From positions 124,001 to 188,000 of the forward strand of contig NZ_JAAIVB010000037.1 of the NCBI RefSeq assembly GCF_010974945.1: DNA of 64,000 nucleotides, in the 5' to 3' direction. Positions 1 to 9,920 of the stretch are shown piece after piece (within the stretch, counting starts at the first letter, position 1; each line of letters opens with the position of its first letter). A program made the position numbers and the translations under genes. This DNA is from Noviherbaspirillum galbum (GTDB lineage Bacteria; Pseudomonadota; Gammaproteobacteria; Burkholderiales; Burkholderiaceae_D). Under the pieces are notes generated by a model. That model was not told the DNA's origin. It was given only the letters and a program-made list of their open reading frames with translations, and searched no databases.

Positions 1-2735
1 ATGCATTCCGACAGGCGGGCATCGACTACAACAATGCGCTGACCTCGCTGCGCTTTGCCGTCGAACAGCGCGGCGACCGCCAGGTGGTCCGCGTCACGTC
101 TCCGCAGCCGCTCAACGAACCCTTCGTCGACATGCTGCTGGAGCTCGCCGGCCCGAACGGCCGCCTTGTCCGCGAATACACCTTCCTGCTCGATCCGGCC
201 GACCTGCGCACCGCGCAGCCGGCCCAGGTCGCGCCCAGCGCGCCGGCCGCGGAGTCCGCGAACGTCCCACGCGCGTCTCAGCCGGCCAACGCCGCGCCCG
301 CGTCCATGCCGTCCGCGATGTCTTCCCGTGCCGATGGCCAACGCGCCGCGCCTTCCATCCGCGCACCGCGCGCCGACGCCGGTCCGGCGGACGCCGCCGG
401 CGGCGAATACCGCGTGCGCAGCGGCGATTCGCTCGCCCGCATCGCCGGCCAGTACCGCAGCCCCGGCGTGTCGCTCGACCAGATGCTCGTGGCGATGTTC
501 CGCAACAATCCCGATGCCTTCGCCGGCAACAACATGAACCGCCTGAAGGCCGGACAGATCCTGTCGGTGCCGTCCGCCGAGACCGCGCGCGGCATCAGCG
601 CCGGCGAGGCGCACGAGATCGTCGTCGCCCAGTCGGCGGACTTCGGCAACTACCGCAACAAGCTCGCCGGCCAGGTCGCGACATCCGACGCTTCCCGCTC
701 GGCCGAGTCGCGCCAGAGCGCGAGCGGCAAGATCACCGCCAAGGTCGAGGAAAAGCCCACGCCCGCCAGCGAATCCAAGGACAAGCTCAAGCTGTCGAAT
801 GCCGCGCCTGCCGCCGGCGCCGGCAGCGCTGCCCCTGTCGCAGCGGAAGACAAGATTGCCCGGGAAAAGGCGGTCGCCGATGCCAACGCCCGGGTCAAGG
901 AACTCGAAAAGAACGTCAACGACCTGCAAAAGCTGCTCGACGTGAAGAGCAAGACGCTCGCGGACCAGCAGAAACAGGCGGAAGCCAAGCCCGCCGCCAA
1001 GCCGGAGCAGAAGCCCGAACAGAAGGCGGAGCAGAAGCCCGCGGAACAGGCCGCAAGCGCGCCTGCAGCGTCCGCCCCCGCCATGCCTGCCACGCCTGCA
1101 GTCACCGCCTCCGAGAAGCCGGCCGAGCCCAAGCCCACCAAGCCTGCCGCCCCGACGCCGGCCCCGGCGCCCAGCTTCACCGACGAACTGCTCGCCAGCC
1201 CCTTCCTGCTGCCCGGCCTGGGCGCGCTGCTGGTTGCCCTCGGCGGACTCGGCCTGTATTCGCGCCGCAAGAAGCAGGCGAAGTCCTTCGACGACAGCAT
1301 CATCACAGATTCCAGCCTCAAGGCGAATTCGCTGTTCGGTTCCACCGGCGGCCAGAGCGTCGACACAAACAACAGCGTCTTCAATTCCAGCTTTTCGCCG
1401 TCCTCCAGCCAGCTCGATTCCAATGAAGTCGACCCGGTCGCTGAAGCCGACGTCTACATCGCCTATGGCCGCGATGCCCAGGCCGAGGAAATCCTCAAGG
1501 AAGCCCTGCGCACTCAGCCTGATCGCCATGCGGTGCGCGTGAAGCTGCTGGAAATCTATTCCAACCGCCGCGACCTGCGCGCCTTCGAAGTCCTCGCGAC
1601 CGAACTCTACGGCATGACCAAGGGAGAGGGACCGGAGTGGACGCAGGCGGCGACCATGGGCGCGGCCATCGATCCGAACAATCCGCTGTACGCCGGCGGC
1701 AAGTCGGCCGATGCTCCGGCAACGTCAGCGGCGGACGCGGATCATGCCGAAGACAAGACGGAGCCCACGCAGCCGCTCGACGAGCAGGGCCTGTCGACGC
1801 TGTTGTCCACGACCCAGATCGCCGGGTCCGACAGCAACCTCGGCAACCTGGACCAGGATACCGCCTACTTCAATGACACCGCGCTGAACACCGCGCCGCC
1901 TGAAACGGAAAAGAAGGAGCCCGCCCCGCCGGTGAATGCCTTCGACTCGCTGGATTTCGACCTCGAAGGCATGGACAGCCTGGAGCAGCCCACCCTGCCG
2001 AAGGCGGAAGCGCCCTCGGCCACGCCGGTGCCCGACGCGCCCGACCTGTCTTCCATCGATTTCAATTTCCTCGACGAGCCGGCGAAGGATGCCCCGGCAA
2101 GCAGCGCGGACGCCGACCTCAAGCTCGACGAGACCCAGCCGCTCATCAGCGACATCGATCTCGGCCTGCCGACCGAGCCGGCGCGGGAAGAAGTGTCGTC
2201 CTTCGACGACCTGCAACTCGATCCGCCGCCGTCGCTGCCGAACGACGCGCCGCTGGAACTTGCCGCCGCCGAAGCCGCGCCGCTCGAGATGGACATTCCC
2301 GAACTGCCGTCGATGGATGCCGCGCCGGCAAGCCATTCCGCCAAGGACGATGCCTTGGCCGACCCGCTGGATTTCGACCTGTCGGGCATCAGCCTCGAAC
2401 TCGATCCGCAGTCTGAGGCCGCCGCGCCTTCCGCTTCGCATGACGCAGCCGACCACATGAAGGCGGCGGACCTGTCGGGCTTCGACCTGCCGGCCGAGCC
2501 CGAGTCGCTTGACCTGCCCGCGGACAGCCTGTCGCTCGACGAGGGACTGCCCAGCCTGGATGACAGCAACACCACTTCCGTCGATGCCGAGATGGCCACC
2601 AAGCTCGACCTCGCGATCGCCTACCAGGAGATCGGCGACAAGGAAGGGGCGCGGGAACTGCTGGACGAAGTGCTCAAGGGCGGCACGCCCGAGCAGAGCG
2701 AGAAGGCAAGATCCCTGCTGCTGGAACTGGCCTGA
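1..2735 (+). CDS. fimV: FimV-like polar landmark / peptidoglycan-binding protein, C-terminal part (5' end outside window)
   Basis: The reading frame is already open at base 3, so the N-terminus lies upstream. The first visible residues (AFRQAGIDYNNALTSL) belong to the conserved periplasmic FimV N-terminal region. A LysM domain follows (YRVRSGDSLARIAGQY, near base 410-585), then a Lys/Ala/Pro-rich linker with a short coiled coil (near 860-1000) and one membrane span (FLLPGLGALLVALGGLGLY, near 1203-1260). The cytoplasmic part is long and acidic. It contains a TPR-like segment (VAEADVYIAYGRDAQAEEIL) and ends with the typical FimV C-terminal TPR motif (KLDLAIAYQEIGDKEGARELL). FimV-family proteins mark the cell pole and support type IV pilus function and twitching in pseudomonads; that role here is inferred. 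A strong terminator follows the gene. Confidence 0.93.
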   Translation, partial: AFRQAGIDYNNALTSLRFAVEQRGDRQVVRVTSPQPLNEPFVDMLLELAGPNGRLVREYTFLLDPADLRTAQPAQVAPSAPAAESANVPRASQPANAAPASMPSAMSSRADGQRAAPSIRAPRADAGPADAAGGEYRVRSGDSLARIAGQYRSPGVSLDQMLVAMFRNNPDAFAGNNMNRLKAGQILSVPSAETARGISAGEAHEIVVAQSADFGNYRNKLAGQVATSDASRSAESRQSASGKITAKVEEKPTPASESKDKLKLSNAAPAAGAGSAAPVAAEDKIAREKAVADANARVKELEKNVNDLQKLLDVKSKTLADQQKQAEAKPAAKPEQKPEQKAEQKPAEQAASAPAASAPAMPATPAVTASEKPAEPKPTKPAAPTPAPAPSFTDELLASPFLLPGLGALLVALGGLGLYSRRKKQAKSFDDSIITDSSLKANSLFGSTGGQSVDTNNSVFNSSFSPSSSQLDSNEVDPVAEADVYIAYGRDAQAEEILKEALRTQPDRHAVRVKLLEIYSNRRDLRAFEVLATELYGMTKGEGPEWTQAATMGAAIDPNNPLYAGGKSADAPATSAADADHAEDKTEPTQPLDEQGLSTLLSTTQIAGSDSNLGNLDQDTAYFNDTALNTAPPETEKKEPAPPVNAFDSLDFDLEGMDSLEQPTLPKAEAPSATPVPDAPDLSSIDFNFLDEPAKDAPASSADADLKLDETQPLISDIDLGLPTEPAREEVSSFDDLQLDPPPSLPNDAPLELAAAEAAPLEMDIPELPSMDAAPASHSAKDDALADPLDFDLSGISLELDPQSEAAAPSASHDAADHMKAADLSGFDLPAEPESLDLPADSLSLDEGLPSLDDSNTTSVDAEMATKLDLAIAYQEIGDKEGARELLDEVLKGGTPEQSEKARSLLLELA

Positions 2736-2755
2736 GCCAGTCCGGTTAAAATGCA

Positions 2756-2785
2756 CGGGCGCCGCATCAGCCGGCGCCCGTTTTT
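2756..2785 (+). terminator. Rho-independent terminator after fimV
   Basis: A perfect 9-bp GC stem (CGGGCGCCG at 2756-2764 and CGGCGCCCG at 2772-2780) with a 7-nt loop is followed directly by TTTTT. It separates fimV from truA, so the truA-trp genes probably have their own promoter or rely on read-through. Confidence 0.85.
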
Positions 2786-2863
2786 GCTTTGGCGGCCAGC
2801 CCTTCCCTGACGGGACGCCGGCCGGCAAGGTGCCTTCCCCACGTCGGAAATCCCGGAGTCGCG

Positions 2864-3667
2864 TTGAACACCCGTATCGTCCTTGGCATCCAGTATGACG
2901 GCGCTTCCTATCGCGGCTGGCAGACCCAGCCCGGCGGCGGCACCGTGCAGGACACGCTCGAAACCGCGCTGCGCCGGTTCGCGCTGGAGGACGTCGCGAC
3001 CACCTGCGCCGGCCGCACCGACGCCGGCGTGCATGCGCTCGAGCAAGTCGTGCATTTCGACACCGCCCTGCAGCGCGACCTGTTTTCGTGGGTGCGCGGC
3101 GTCAATGCCTTCCTGCCTCCCAGCGTCGCGGTGCGTTGGGCGCACGCAACGCCGCACACCGGCGGCGAGGACGATTTCCATGCGCGCTTCGGCGCCGTCG
3201 GCAGGACCTATCACTACGTGCTGTACAACCACGCGGTGCGCTCGCCCCTTCTGGCCGGCAAGGCGGGCTGGGTATTCCGGCCCCTGCAGCTCGAACCGAT
3301 GCAGGCGGCGGCCCGCCACCTGCTCGGCACGCACGACTTTTCCGCCTTCCGCGCCGCCGAATGCCAGGCCAAATCGCCCGTCAAGACCATGTTCGACGTC
3401 AGCATCACGCAGCGCGGCCACCTGTTCGTCTTCACCCTGAAGGCCACCGCCTTCCTGCATCACATGGTGCGCAACATCGTCGGTTCGCTCATCATGGTCG
3501 GCAACGGCAACCAGCCGCCCGCCTGGATAGCCGAACTGCTCGATGCCCGCGACCGCAGCCGCGCCGCGCCCACCTTCATGCCGGATGGCCTCTACCTCGC
3601 GAAGATCGACTACGATCCAAAATGGGAATTGCCGCAGGAGGCCGCCAGCCTTCCCTTGTTGCCATGA
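2864..3667 (+). CDS. truA: tRNA pseudouridine(38-40) synthase TruA
   Basis: The 267-residue product matches the TruA family in length and motifs. Residues near the start read [17 protein letters not shown]. The catalytic aspartate lies in the motif [10 protein letters not shown], and later family motifs [14 protein letters not shown] and [11 protein letters not shown] are present. TruA converts uridines 38-40 of the tRNA anticodon arm to pseudouridine. I chose the TTG at 2864 because GGAG sits at 2855-2858, 5 nt upstream, and because similarity to TruA begins there. An in-frame start at 2789 would add 25 unrelated residues and overlap the terminator tail. The stop overlaps the trpF start (ATGA), a betaproteobacterial arrangement that couples the two genes. 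Confidence 0.95.
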   Translation: MNTRIVLGIQYDGASYRGWQTQPGGGTVQDTLETALRRFALEDVATTCAGRTDAGVHALEQVVHFDTALQRDLFSWVRGVNAFLPPSVAVRWAHATPHTGGEDDFHARFGAVGRTYHYVLYNHAVRSPLLAGKAGWVFRPLQLEPMQAAARHLLGTHDFSAFRAAECQAKSPVKTMFDVSITQRGHLFVFTLKATAFLHHMVRNIVGSLIMVGNGNQPPAWIAELLDARDRSRAAPTFMPDGLYLAKIDYDPKWELPQEAASLPLLP

Positions 3668-4329
3668 ATAAACGCACCCGAATCAAGATCTGCGGTCTGC
3701 GCACGACCGAGCATGTCCAAGCCGCCGTCGACGCCGGGGCCGATGCCATCGGCATGGTGTTTTATGCCAAGAGCCCGCGCGCCGTCGACGCGCCGGAAGC
3801 AGCCAGCCTCGCGCGTGCCGTGCCGCCCTATGTCAGTCTCGTCGGCCTGTTCGTCAATGCCGGGCCGGAAGAGGTGGCCGGCGTGGTCAGGCAGGCACCC
3901 TTGTCCCAGCTGCAATTCCATGGCGATGAAAGCCCGCAACAATGTGCCGATGCCGCCGCCGCCGCGGGCCGGCAATTTACCCGCGCAATCCGCGTAACCC
4001 CTGATATGCGCGCCGCCGATTTGCTAAAATACGAAGCGGATTACCGTGCCGCCAGTCCCTTGTTCGCAGGGTTGCTGCTCGACGCCTTCGTCGACGGTTA
4101 TGGCGGCGGTGGAAAGGTTTTCGATTGGTCTCTCATTCCAGAAGAACTCGCGCCTCGGGTCGTTTTGAGTGGTGGGTTGAACGCGCAAAACGCGGCTGAC
4201 GCGATCCGCCGCGTGCGCCCCTACGCGGTCGACGTCAGCAGCGGCGTCGAAGTGGCGAAGGGCGTCAAGGATGCCGCCCGCATCCATGCCTTCATCCAAG
4301 CGGTCCGCATGGCGGACCTGCAGGACTGA
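3664..4329 (+). CDS. trpF: Phosphoribosylanthranilate isomerase
   Basis: The 221-residue protein isomerises N-(5-phosphoribosyl)anthranilate to CdRP, the third step of tryptophan synthesis. The N-terminal RIKICGLRT carries the catalytic cysteine of the TrpF family, and the catalytic aspartate lies in [19 protein letters not shown]. The C-terminal phosphate-binding loops are LSGGLNAQN and VDVSSGVE. This is a (beta/alpha)8 barrel of normal length. The ATG at 3664 overlaps the truA stop by 4 bases, implying translational coupling. It is followed by trpB after 24 nt, so truA-trpF-trpB is likely one transcript. Confidence 0.97.
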   Translation: MNKRTRIKICGLRTTEHVQAAVDAGADAIGMVFYAKSPRAVDAPEAASLARAVPPYVSLVGLFVNAGPEEVAGVVRQAPLSQLQFHGDESPQQCADAAAAAGRQFTRAIRVTPDMRAADLLKYEADYRAASPLFAGLLLDAFVDGYGGGGKVFDWSLIPEELAPRVVLSGGLNAQNAADAIRRVRPYAVDVSSGVEVAKGVKDAARIHAFIQAVRMADLQD

Positions 4330-4353
4330 TCAACCCGCATCGAAAGCATCATC

Positions 4354-5622
4354 ATGAAAGAACTCAATCCGCTCGAGCACGTCGCCGAGCGACAGGGTCT
4401 CGCCAACACGGCGGTGATCCAGTCGGCCCGCTACAACCTGCCCGATTCCCGCGGCCACTTCGGCCCCTACGGCGGCAGCTTCGTTTCCGAAACCCTCACC
4501 CACGCGCTCAGCGAACTCAAGGATGCCTACGCGCATTACCAGAAGGACCCCGAGTTCCTCGCCGAATTCGAGCGTGAGCTGAAGCATTTCGTCGGCCGTC
4601 CCAGCCCGATCTACCACGCCCGCCGCTGGTCCGAGATTGCCGGCGGCGCGCAGATCTATTTCAAACGCGAAGACCTCAACCACACCGGCGCGCACAAGAT
4701 CAACAACGTCATCGGCCAGGCCCTGCTTGCCAAGCGCATGGGCAAGCCGCGCGTGATCGCCGAAACCGGCGCCGGCCAGCATGGCGTCGCCACCGCCACC
4801 ATCTGCGCCCGCTTCGGCCTGGAATGCGTGATCTACATGGGCAGCGAGGACGTGAAGCGCCAGGTGCAGAACGTCTACCGCATGGAATTGCTCGGCGCCA
4901 AGGTGGTCCCGGTCGAGTCCGGTTCCAAGACCCTCAAGGACGCGCTCAACGAAGCCATGCGCGACTGGGTCACCAACGTCGAAAACACCTTCTACATCAT
5001 CGGCACCGTGGCCGGCCCGCATCCCTACCCGATGATGGTGCGCGACTTCCAGTCGGTGATCGGCCTGGAATGCATCGAGCAGATGCCGGAGCAGGCGGGC
5101 CGCCAGCCCGACTACGTCGTGGCCTGCATCGGCGGCGGCTCCAACGCGATGGGCATCTTCCATCCCTACATCGATTTCAAGGACGTGAAGCTGATCGGCG
5201 TGGAAGCCGCCGGCGAAGGCCTCGAAACCGGCCGCCATTCCGCCTCGCTCATCGCCGGTTCGCCCGGCGTGCTGCACGGCAACCGCACCTACCTGTTGCA
5301 GAACGAGGACGGCCAGATCATCGAGACCCACTCGGTGTCCGCAGGACTGGATTATCCCGGCGTGGGACCCGAGCATGCGTGGCTGAAAGACGCGGGACGC
5401 GCGCAATACGTGTCCATCACCGACGACGAGGCGGTCGAGGCCTTCCACAATTGCTGCCGCATCGAAGGCATCATTCCGGCGCTCGAGTCGAGCCATGCGC
5501 TGGCCTATGCCGCCAAGCTGGCCGCGACCTTGCCGAAGGACAGGATCATCCTGGCCAATCTTTCCGGCCGGGGAGACAAGGACATGCATACCGTTGCCGA
5601 ACGCATGAAGAGAACGATCTGA
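4354..5622 (+). CDS. trpB: Tryptophan synthase beta subunit
   Basis: The 422-residue PLP enzyme joins indole (channelled from TrpA) and serine to make tryptophan. The PLP lysine is in the motif [10 protein letters not shown], and the phosphate-binding glycine loop is [12 protein letters not shown]. The N-terminal region ([13 protein letters not shown]) and C-terminal region ([11 protein letters not shown]) are typical of the family. The protein carries a slightly longer N-terminus than E. coli TrpB, which is usual for Burkholderiales. It lies between trpF and trpA. The 120-nt gap to trpA contains no convincing gene. Confidence 0.98.
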   Translation: MKELNPLEHVAERQGLANTAVIQSARYNLPDSRGHFGPYGGSFVSETLTHALSELKDAYAHYQKDPEFLAEFERELKHFVGRPSPIYHARRWSEIAGGAQIYFKREDLNHTGAHKINNVIGQALLAKRMGKPRVIAETGAGQHGVATATICARFGLECVIYMGSEDVKRQVQNVYRMELLGAKVVPVESGSKTLKDALNEAMRDWVTNVENTFYIIGTVAGPHPYPMMVRDFQSVIGLECIEQMPEQAGRQPDYVVACIGGGSNAMGIFHPYIDFKDVKLIGVEAAGEGLETGRHSASLIAGSPGVLHGNRTYLLQNEDGQIIETHSVSAGLDYPGVGPEHAWLKDAGRAQYVSITDDEAVEAFHNCCRIEGIIPALESSHALAYAAKLAATLPKDRIILANLSGRGDKDMHTVAERMKRTI

Positions 5623-5742
5623 CCGCGTTCTTGCGCCTTGACGACGGCGGCCCGCGCAGGCGCGCGGCCGCTCCATGATGCAACACCGTCTTTGCGCGTC
5701 CGGCCACGATGGCCGGCGCGCGGGACGACAACGGAAACCGAC

Positions 5743-6540
5743 ATGTCCAGAATCCAGAACACGCTGCAGGCCCTCGCGGCGCAAAACAAGAAGGGTTTGA
5801 TTCCATTCATCACGGCCGGCGACCCCGCGCCGGAGCTCACCGTTTCCCTGATGCACGCGCTCGTCGCGGGCGGCGCCGACGTCATCGAACTCGGCGTGCC
5901 TTTCTCCGATCCAATGGCGGACGGCCCCGTCATCCAGCGGGCCTCCGAGCGCGCGCTCGCCAATGGCGTGGGCATGCGGCACGTGCTGCAGTTCGTGCAT
6001 GAATTTCGGGCAAGCAACCAGCACACGCCGGTCGTGCTGATGGGTTACGCCAATCCCATCGAACGCATGGGCGAGGAGAAGTTCATCGGCGCGGCTAAGG
6101 AAGCCGGCGTCGATGGCGTGCTGGTGGTGGACTATCCGCCGGAAGAATGCGAGGAATTCGCCGCGCGCATGAAGGAGAACGGTCTCGATCCCATCTTCCT
6201 GCTCGCGCCGACCTCGACCGCCGAGCGCATCGCGCAGGTAGGCAAGATTGCCAGCGGTTATGTCTACTACGTGTCGCTGAAGGGCGTGACCGGCTCCGGC
6301 CATCTCGACCTCGACGCGGTGGCGAAGAAGATCCCGGAGATCAAGCAGAGCGTCAAGGTCCCGGTCGGCGTGGGATTCGGCATCCGCGATGCCGAGACGG
6401 CAAGGGCGATCGCGTCGGTGTCCGACGCGGTGGTGATCGGCAGCCGCATCATCCAGGAACTGGAGAACACGCCGCGCGAGCGGGCAGCCCAGGCGGTCCA
6501 GGAATTCATCGCCGGCATCCGCGCGGCGCTGGACGGCTGA
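5743..6540 (+). CDS. trpA: Tryptophan synthase alpha subunit
   Basis: The 265-residue (beta/alpha)8 protein cleaves indole-3-glycerol phosphate and passes indole to TrpB. Family motifs are visible. They include the loop [17 protein letters not shown], with the aspartate usual for substrate binding, the phosphate-binding GVTGSG, and [10 protein letters not shown]. The start chosen is the ATG at 5743 (MSRIQNTLQ), with a GGAAA-type Shine-Dalgarno upstream and the normal family N-terminus. An upstream in-frame start at 5638 would add unrelated residues. The final codons and stop lie inside the first unit of an 8-bp tandem repeat that fills the following intergenic stretch. Confidence 0.98.
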   Translation: MSRIQNTLQALAAQNKKGLIPFITAGDPAPELTVSLMHALVAGGADVIELGVPFSDPMADGPVIQRASERALANGVGMRHVLQFVHEFRASNQHTPVVLMGYANPIERMGEEKFIGAAKEAGVDGVLVVDYPPEECEEFAARMKENGLDPIFLLAPTSTAERIAQVGKIASGYVYYVSLKGVTGSGHLDLDAVAKKIPEIKQSVKVPVGVGFGIRDAETARAIASVSDAVVIGSRIIQELENTPRERAAQAVQEFIAGIRAALDG

Positions 6541-6588
6541 ACAGCTGAGCGGCTGAATAGCTGAACGGCTAAGCGCCTGACGGCTGAT
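6534..6588. repeat. Tandem 8-bp repeat, about 7 degenerate units, starting in the trpA stop codon
   Basis: Successive units are CGGCTGAA, CAGCTGAG, CGGCTGAA, TAGCTGAA, CGGCTAAG, CGCCTGA (one base short) and CGGCTGAT. The first unit includes the last trpA codons and its TGA. The pattern suggests slippage expansion of the stop-codon region. It leaves several in-register TGA/TAG-like triplets just after the gene. Confidence 0.85.
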
Positions 6589-6640
6589 CCCGCGCGTGAC
6601 TTTCCCCCAAGCCCGGTTGTGCACGAAGGGCAGGGGGAAG

Positions 6641-6669
6641 TTGGCGGAAGCCGGGACGAACGGTACAAT
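6641..6669 (+). promoter_or_regulatory. Sigma-70-type promoter for accD
   Basis: TTGGCG at 6641-6646 and TACAAT at 6664-6669 are separated by exactly 17 nt. The start codon of accD lies 31 nt beyond the -10 element. Position, spacing and sequence all fit a housekeeping promoter. No experimental evidence is available. Confidence 0.6.
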
Positions 6670-6699
6670 GCGGCAACGCGACATTTGAATGAGGTCTTC

Positions 6700-7572
6700 A
6701 TGAGCTGGCTCGAAAAACTGCTTCCCCCGCGCATCCAGCGCTCCGATTCCGCCACCCGCAAGTCGGTGCCCGAAGGATTGTGGGTGAAATGCCCTTCGTG
6801 CGAAGCCGTGCTGTACCGTACCGACCTCGAATCCAACCTCCATGTCTGCCCCAAGTGCAGCCACCACATGCGCATCCGCGCCCGCGAGCGCCTCGACGGC
6901 TTGCTCGACGCCGGCGGACGTTATGAAATCGGCCAGGAAGTCCTGCCGGTGGATTCCCTCAAGTTCAAGGACAGCAAGAAGTATCCCGACCGCCTGAAGG
7001 ATGCGCTCGAAGCCACGGGCGAAACCGATGCGATGGTGGTGATGGGCGGCGCAATCATGACCCTGCCTGTGGTGGTCGCCTGCTTCGAATACGAATTCAT
7101 CGGCGGTTCCATGGGTTCGGTGGTGGGCGAGCGCTTCGTGCGCGGCGCGCAGACGGCGCTGGAGCAGAAGGTGCCCTTCATCTGCATCACCGCCACCGGC
7201 GGCGCGCGCATGCAGGAAGGCCTGCTGTCGCTGATGCAGATGGCGAAGACTACCGCCATGCTGACCAAGCTCTCCGAGAAAAAGCTTCCCTTCATCTCTG
7301 TGCTGACCGATCCCACCATGGGCGGCGTGTCGGCATCCTTCGCCTTCATGGGCGACGTGGTGATCGCCGAACCCAAGGCCCTGATCGGCTTCGCCGGTCC
7401 GCGCGTGATCGAGAACACGGTCCGCGAGAAACTGCCCGAAGGCTTCCAGCGCGCCGAATTCCTGGTACAGAAGGGCGCGGTGGACATGATCGTCGACCGC
7501 CGCAAGATGCGCGAGGAAATCGCCCGCCTGCTGGCGCTGCTGCAGAACCAGGCCGCCGAAGTCGTGGCCTGA
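6700..7572 (+). CDS. accD: Acetyl-CoA carboxylase carboxyltransferase subunit beta
   Basis: The 290-residue subunit forms the carboxyltransferase of acetyl-CoA carboxylase with AccA and makes malonyl-CoA for fatty acid synthesis. The N-terminal zinc ribbon is complete, with pairs CPSC and CPKC about 20 residues apart (residues about 35-57). The crotonase-fold carboxyltransferase domain follows, with [25 protein letters not shown] and [12 protein letters not shown]. The ATG at 6700 gives the standard N-terminus ([12 protein letters not shown]). The in-frame start at 6619 lies upstream of the apparent promoter and was rejected. The trpA-accD-folC order is conserved in proteobacteria. Confidence 0.98.
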   Translation: MSWLEKLLPPRIQRSDSATRKSVPEGLWVKCPSCEAVLYRTDLESNLHVCPKCSHHMRIRARERLDGLLDAGGRYEIGQEVLPVDSLKFKDSKKYPDRLKDALEATGETDAMVVMGGAIMTLPVVVACFEYEFIGGSMGSVVGERFVRGAQTALEQKVPFICITATGGARMQEGLLSLMQMAKTTAMLTKLSEKKLPFISVLTDPTMGGVSASFAFMGDVVIAEPKALIGFAGPRVIENTVREKLPEGFQRAEFLVQKGAVDMIVDRRKMREEIARLLALLQNQAAEVVA

Positions 7573-7592
7573 TCCGGCAGAACATACCCTCG

Positions 7593-7620
7593 AACCCGGA
7601 CGCCATCGTCCGGGTTTTTT
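7593..7620 (+). terminator. Rho-independent terminator between accD and folC
   Basis: A perfect 10-bp stem (AACCCGGACG at 7593-7602, CGTCCGGGTT at 7607-7616) with loop CCAT ends in a six-T run. It lies 20 nt after accD and 22 nt before the folC start, so it probably attenuates transcription into folC rather than ending the operon outright. Confidence 0.85.
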
Positions 7621-7641
7621 GTTTTCGACACGTACACCATC

Positions 7642-8940
7642 ATGACTCCGACTTCCCTCGCCGACTGGCTTGCCAAGCTTGAAACCATGCATCCGAAGGC
7701 GATCGACATGGGCCTGGAACGCGTCGCGCAGGTCAGGGACCGCCTCGGCATCCGCTTCGAATGCCCGGTGATCACCGTCGGCGGCACCAACGGCAAGGGC
7801 TCGACCTGCGCCATGCTCGAGTCCATCCTGATGCAGGCCGGCTACCGGGTGGGCGTATATACCTCGCCGCATCTCATCCATTTCAACGAGCGCGCGCGGC
7901 TCAACGGCGACATCGTGTCCGATGCCGACCTGGTCGCGCAATTCGAGGCGGTGGAGGCGGCGCGCGAAGGTGTGTCGCTGACCTATTTCGAATTCACCAC
8001 GCTGGCCATCCTGCGCCTGTTCGCGCAAGCCGGCCTCGATGCGGTGGTGCTGGAGGTCGGGCTGGGCGGGCGCCTGGACGCGGTCAACATCATCGATGCC
8101 GACGTCGCCATCGTGACCAGCGTCGACATCGACCATGCGGAGTACCTCGGCGACACCCGCGAGAAGATCGGCTTCGAAAAGGCGGGCATCTTCCGCCCGG
8201 GCCGCACCGCGATCTGCGGCGACCCGGTTCCGCCGCAATCGCTGATCGATCATGCCCAGGCCATTGGCGCCGACCTCTGGCTCTTCGGCCGCGACTTCAA
8301 CTACTCCGGCGACAAGCAGCAGTGGAACTTCGGCGGCCGCAGCCAGCGCCGCAATGCCCTCGGCTACCCGGCTCTGCGCGGCGCCAACCAGCTGCTCAAT
8401 GCTTCGGCGGCGCTGGCCGCGCTAGAAGCTTTGCGCCACCGCCTGCCGATCGGCGCGCAGGAAGTGCGCAACGGCCTCGTGATGGTCGACCTGCCGGGGC
8501 GCTTCCAGGTGCTGCCCGGTAGGCCGACGGTGATCCTCGACGTCGCGCACAATCCGCATGCGGCCGCCACGCTGGCGCAGAATCTCGACAACATGGGTTT
8601 CCATCCTTATACCTTCGCCGTCTTCGGCGCGATGCAGGACAAGGACATCGTCGGCGTGGTCCGCCAGCTCAAGGACAAGGTCGACCACTGGTGCCTCACC
8701 GACCTGCCGCTGCCGCGCGCGGCCAAGGCCTCCGAGCTGGTCGCCAAGCTGGCGGAGGCGGGTGTCGTGCCCAGCAGCCTGCCCGGATCCGAACGCACCA
8801 TTGCCAGCTTTGCCACACCTGCACAAGCCTTCGCCGATGCGCGAAGCAGGGCGGGGGAGAATGATAGAATTGCGGTTTTCGGATCCTTCCTTACCGTCGC
8901 AGGCGTGATGGAAGCGCTGCGATCCGGCGGGCGGACCTGA
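7642..8940 (+). CDS. folC: Bifunctional dihydrofolate synthase / folylpolyglutamate synthase
   Basis: The 432-residue Mur-ligase-family enzyme adds glutamate to dihydropteroate and to folates, using ATP. The P-loop is GGTNGKGSTCAMLE (residues about 47-60). The downstream ligase motifs TSPHLIHFNERARLNG, FEFTTLAI, EVGLGGRLDAVN and the DIDHAEYLG region are all present. The C-terminal domain contains LDVAHNPHAA and AVFGAMQDKD. Length is normal. It lies between accD and the SPOR-protein gene, as in other Burkholderiales. Confidence 0.97.
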   Translation: MTPTSLADWLAKLETMHPKAIDMGLERVAQVRDRLGIRFECPVITVGGTNGKGSTCAMLESILMQAGYRVGVYTSPHLIHFNERARLNGDIVSDADLVAQFEAVEAAREGVSLTYFEFTTLAILRLFAQAGLDAVVLEVGLGGRLDAVNIIDADVAIVTSVDIDHAEYLGDTREKIGFEKAGIFRPGRTAICGDPVPPQSLIDHAQAIGADLWLFGRDFNYSGDKQQWNFGGRSQRRNALGYPALRGANQLLNASAALAALEALRHRLPIGAQEVRNGLVMVDLPGRFQVLPGRPTVILDVAHNPHAAATLAQNLDNMGFHPYTFAVFGAMQDKDIVGVVRQLKDKVDHWCLTDLPLPRAAKASELVAKLAEAGVVPSSLPGSERTIASFATPAQAFADARSRAGENDRIAVFGSFLTVAGVMEALRSGGRT

Positions 8941-9011
8941 TGCTTCGCGCGACGAGCGCCGGCTGACCATTCACCCGTTACGAGCAATCCCTTGATGGTG
9001 TCACTGATCGC

Positions 9012-9914
9012 ATGAGCTTGTTATCGTCCAACAGCAAAGACAAGCAAGAGCCCGCTTCTGACGATGGCGCGTTCTACTCCCGCGCCGAAGAAGAATCCAG
9101 CGCGGTGCGCAAGCGCGGCGGCAAACGCCGCGCCGGCGCGGCCAACCAGCCGGTCGATCCGGTCCTCCCCGAAAAGAAGCGCGCGCGTCGGCGCCTGATC
9201 GGCGCGGTCGCACTGGTGCTGGCGGCGGTGATCATCCTGCCCATGGTCCTCGACACCGAGCCCAAGCCGGTGCCCGACGACATGGACGTGCAGATTCCCT
9301 CGAAGGGCAAGGCGCCGGCCCAGGCCGCACCTGCTGCATCCGCAGCTGTGAATTCAACCAATTCCTCTTCCACCCCCGCCGCATCGTCGCCGGCAGCCCC
9401 GGCCCTCGCTTCGCCTCAGCCAGCGGCGGCCCTCGATCCCAAGGAAGAGATCATCGAGGCGCCCGCGAACCAGGCGCACCCTGCAACTTCCCTTCCTGCT
9501 GGCAAGGCATCTGCCGTCAAGCCGCAGGATCCGCCAAAGCCGGCCGACAAGAAAGCCGAGCCCCACGCAAAGCCAGATGCAAAGCCCGCTGAAACCAAAC
9601 CCGCAGAGAAGAAGTCGGAGGATGGGTCGCGTGCGCGCGCGCTTCTGGACGGCAAGCCGGATCCCAAGGATGCCGACAGGAAACCGGCAAGGGTAGCCCT
9701 GCAGGTCGGCGCGTTTGCCAGCAAGGAAAAGGTGGATGAACTGGTCGGCAAGCTGAAGTCCGCCGGCGTCAAGGCCTACACCCAGAAAGTGTCGACGGAA
9801 TCGGGCGAACGGACGCGCATCCGCGTCGGTCCGTTTGCATCGAAGGAAGAAGCCGAAAAAATCCGGGAAAAAATCATCAAGCTGGGCTTGCGCGGCGACA
9901 TTGTGCCCGCATAA
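9012..9914 (+). CDS. SPOR-domain inner-membrane protein (DedD-like)
   Basis: The 300-residue protein has a basic cytoplasmic N-terminus and one transmembrane segment (LIGAVALVLAAVIILPMVL, residues about 62-80). A long Ala/Pro/Lys-rich periplasmic linker with KP/AKP repeats follows. The C-terminal SPOR domain (residues about 225-300) carries the two tandem motifs VALQVGAFASKEKVDEL and RIRVGPFASKEEAEKI. SPOR domains bind denuded glycan strands at the division septum, so a role in cell division is expected. Position between folC and cvpA matches dedD of enterobacteria. The linker is low complexity, so only the ends are informative. Confidence 0.88.
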   Translation: MSLLSSNSKDKQEPASDDGAFYSRAEEESSAVRKRGGKRRAGAANQPVDPVLPEKKRARRRLIGAVALVLAAVIILPMVLDTEPKPVPDDMDVQIPSKGKAPAQAAPAASAAVNSTNSSSTPAASSPAAPALASPQPAAALDPKEEIIEAPANQAHPATSLPAGKASAVKPQDPPKPADKKAEPHAKPDAKPAETKPAEKKSEDGSRARALLDGKPDPKDADRKPARVALQVGAFASKEKVDELVGKLKSAGVKAYTQKVSTESGERTRIRVGPFASKEEAEKIREKIIKLGLRGDIVPA

Positions 9915-9920
9915 CAGAAC

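Noticed and set aside
4330-8253. 1,307-codon open frame antisense to trpB-trpA-accD-folC
   Set aside because: It mirrors known genes; in GC-rich DNA the antisense frame lacks stops. The translation is His/Arg/Asp-rich with no family likeness.
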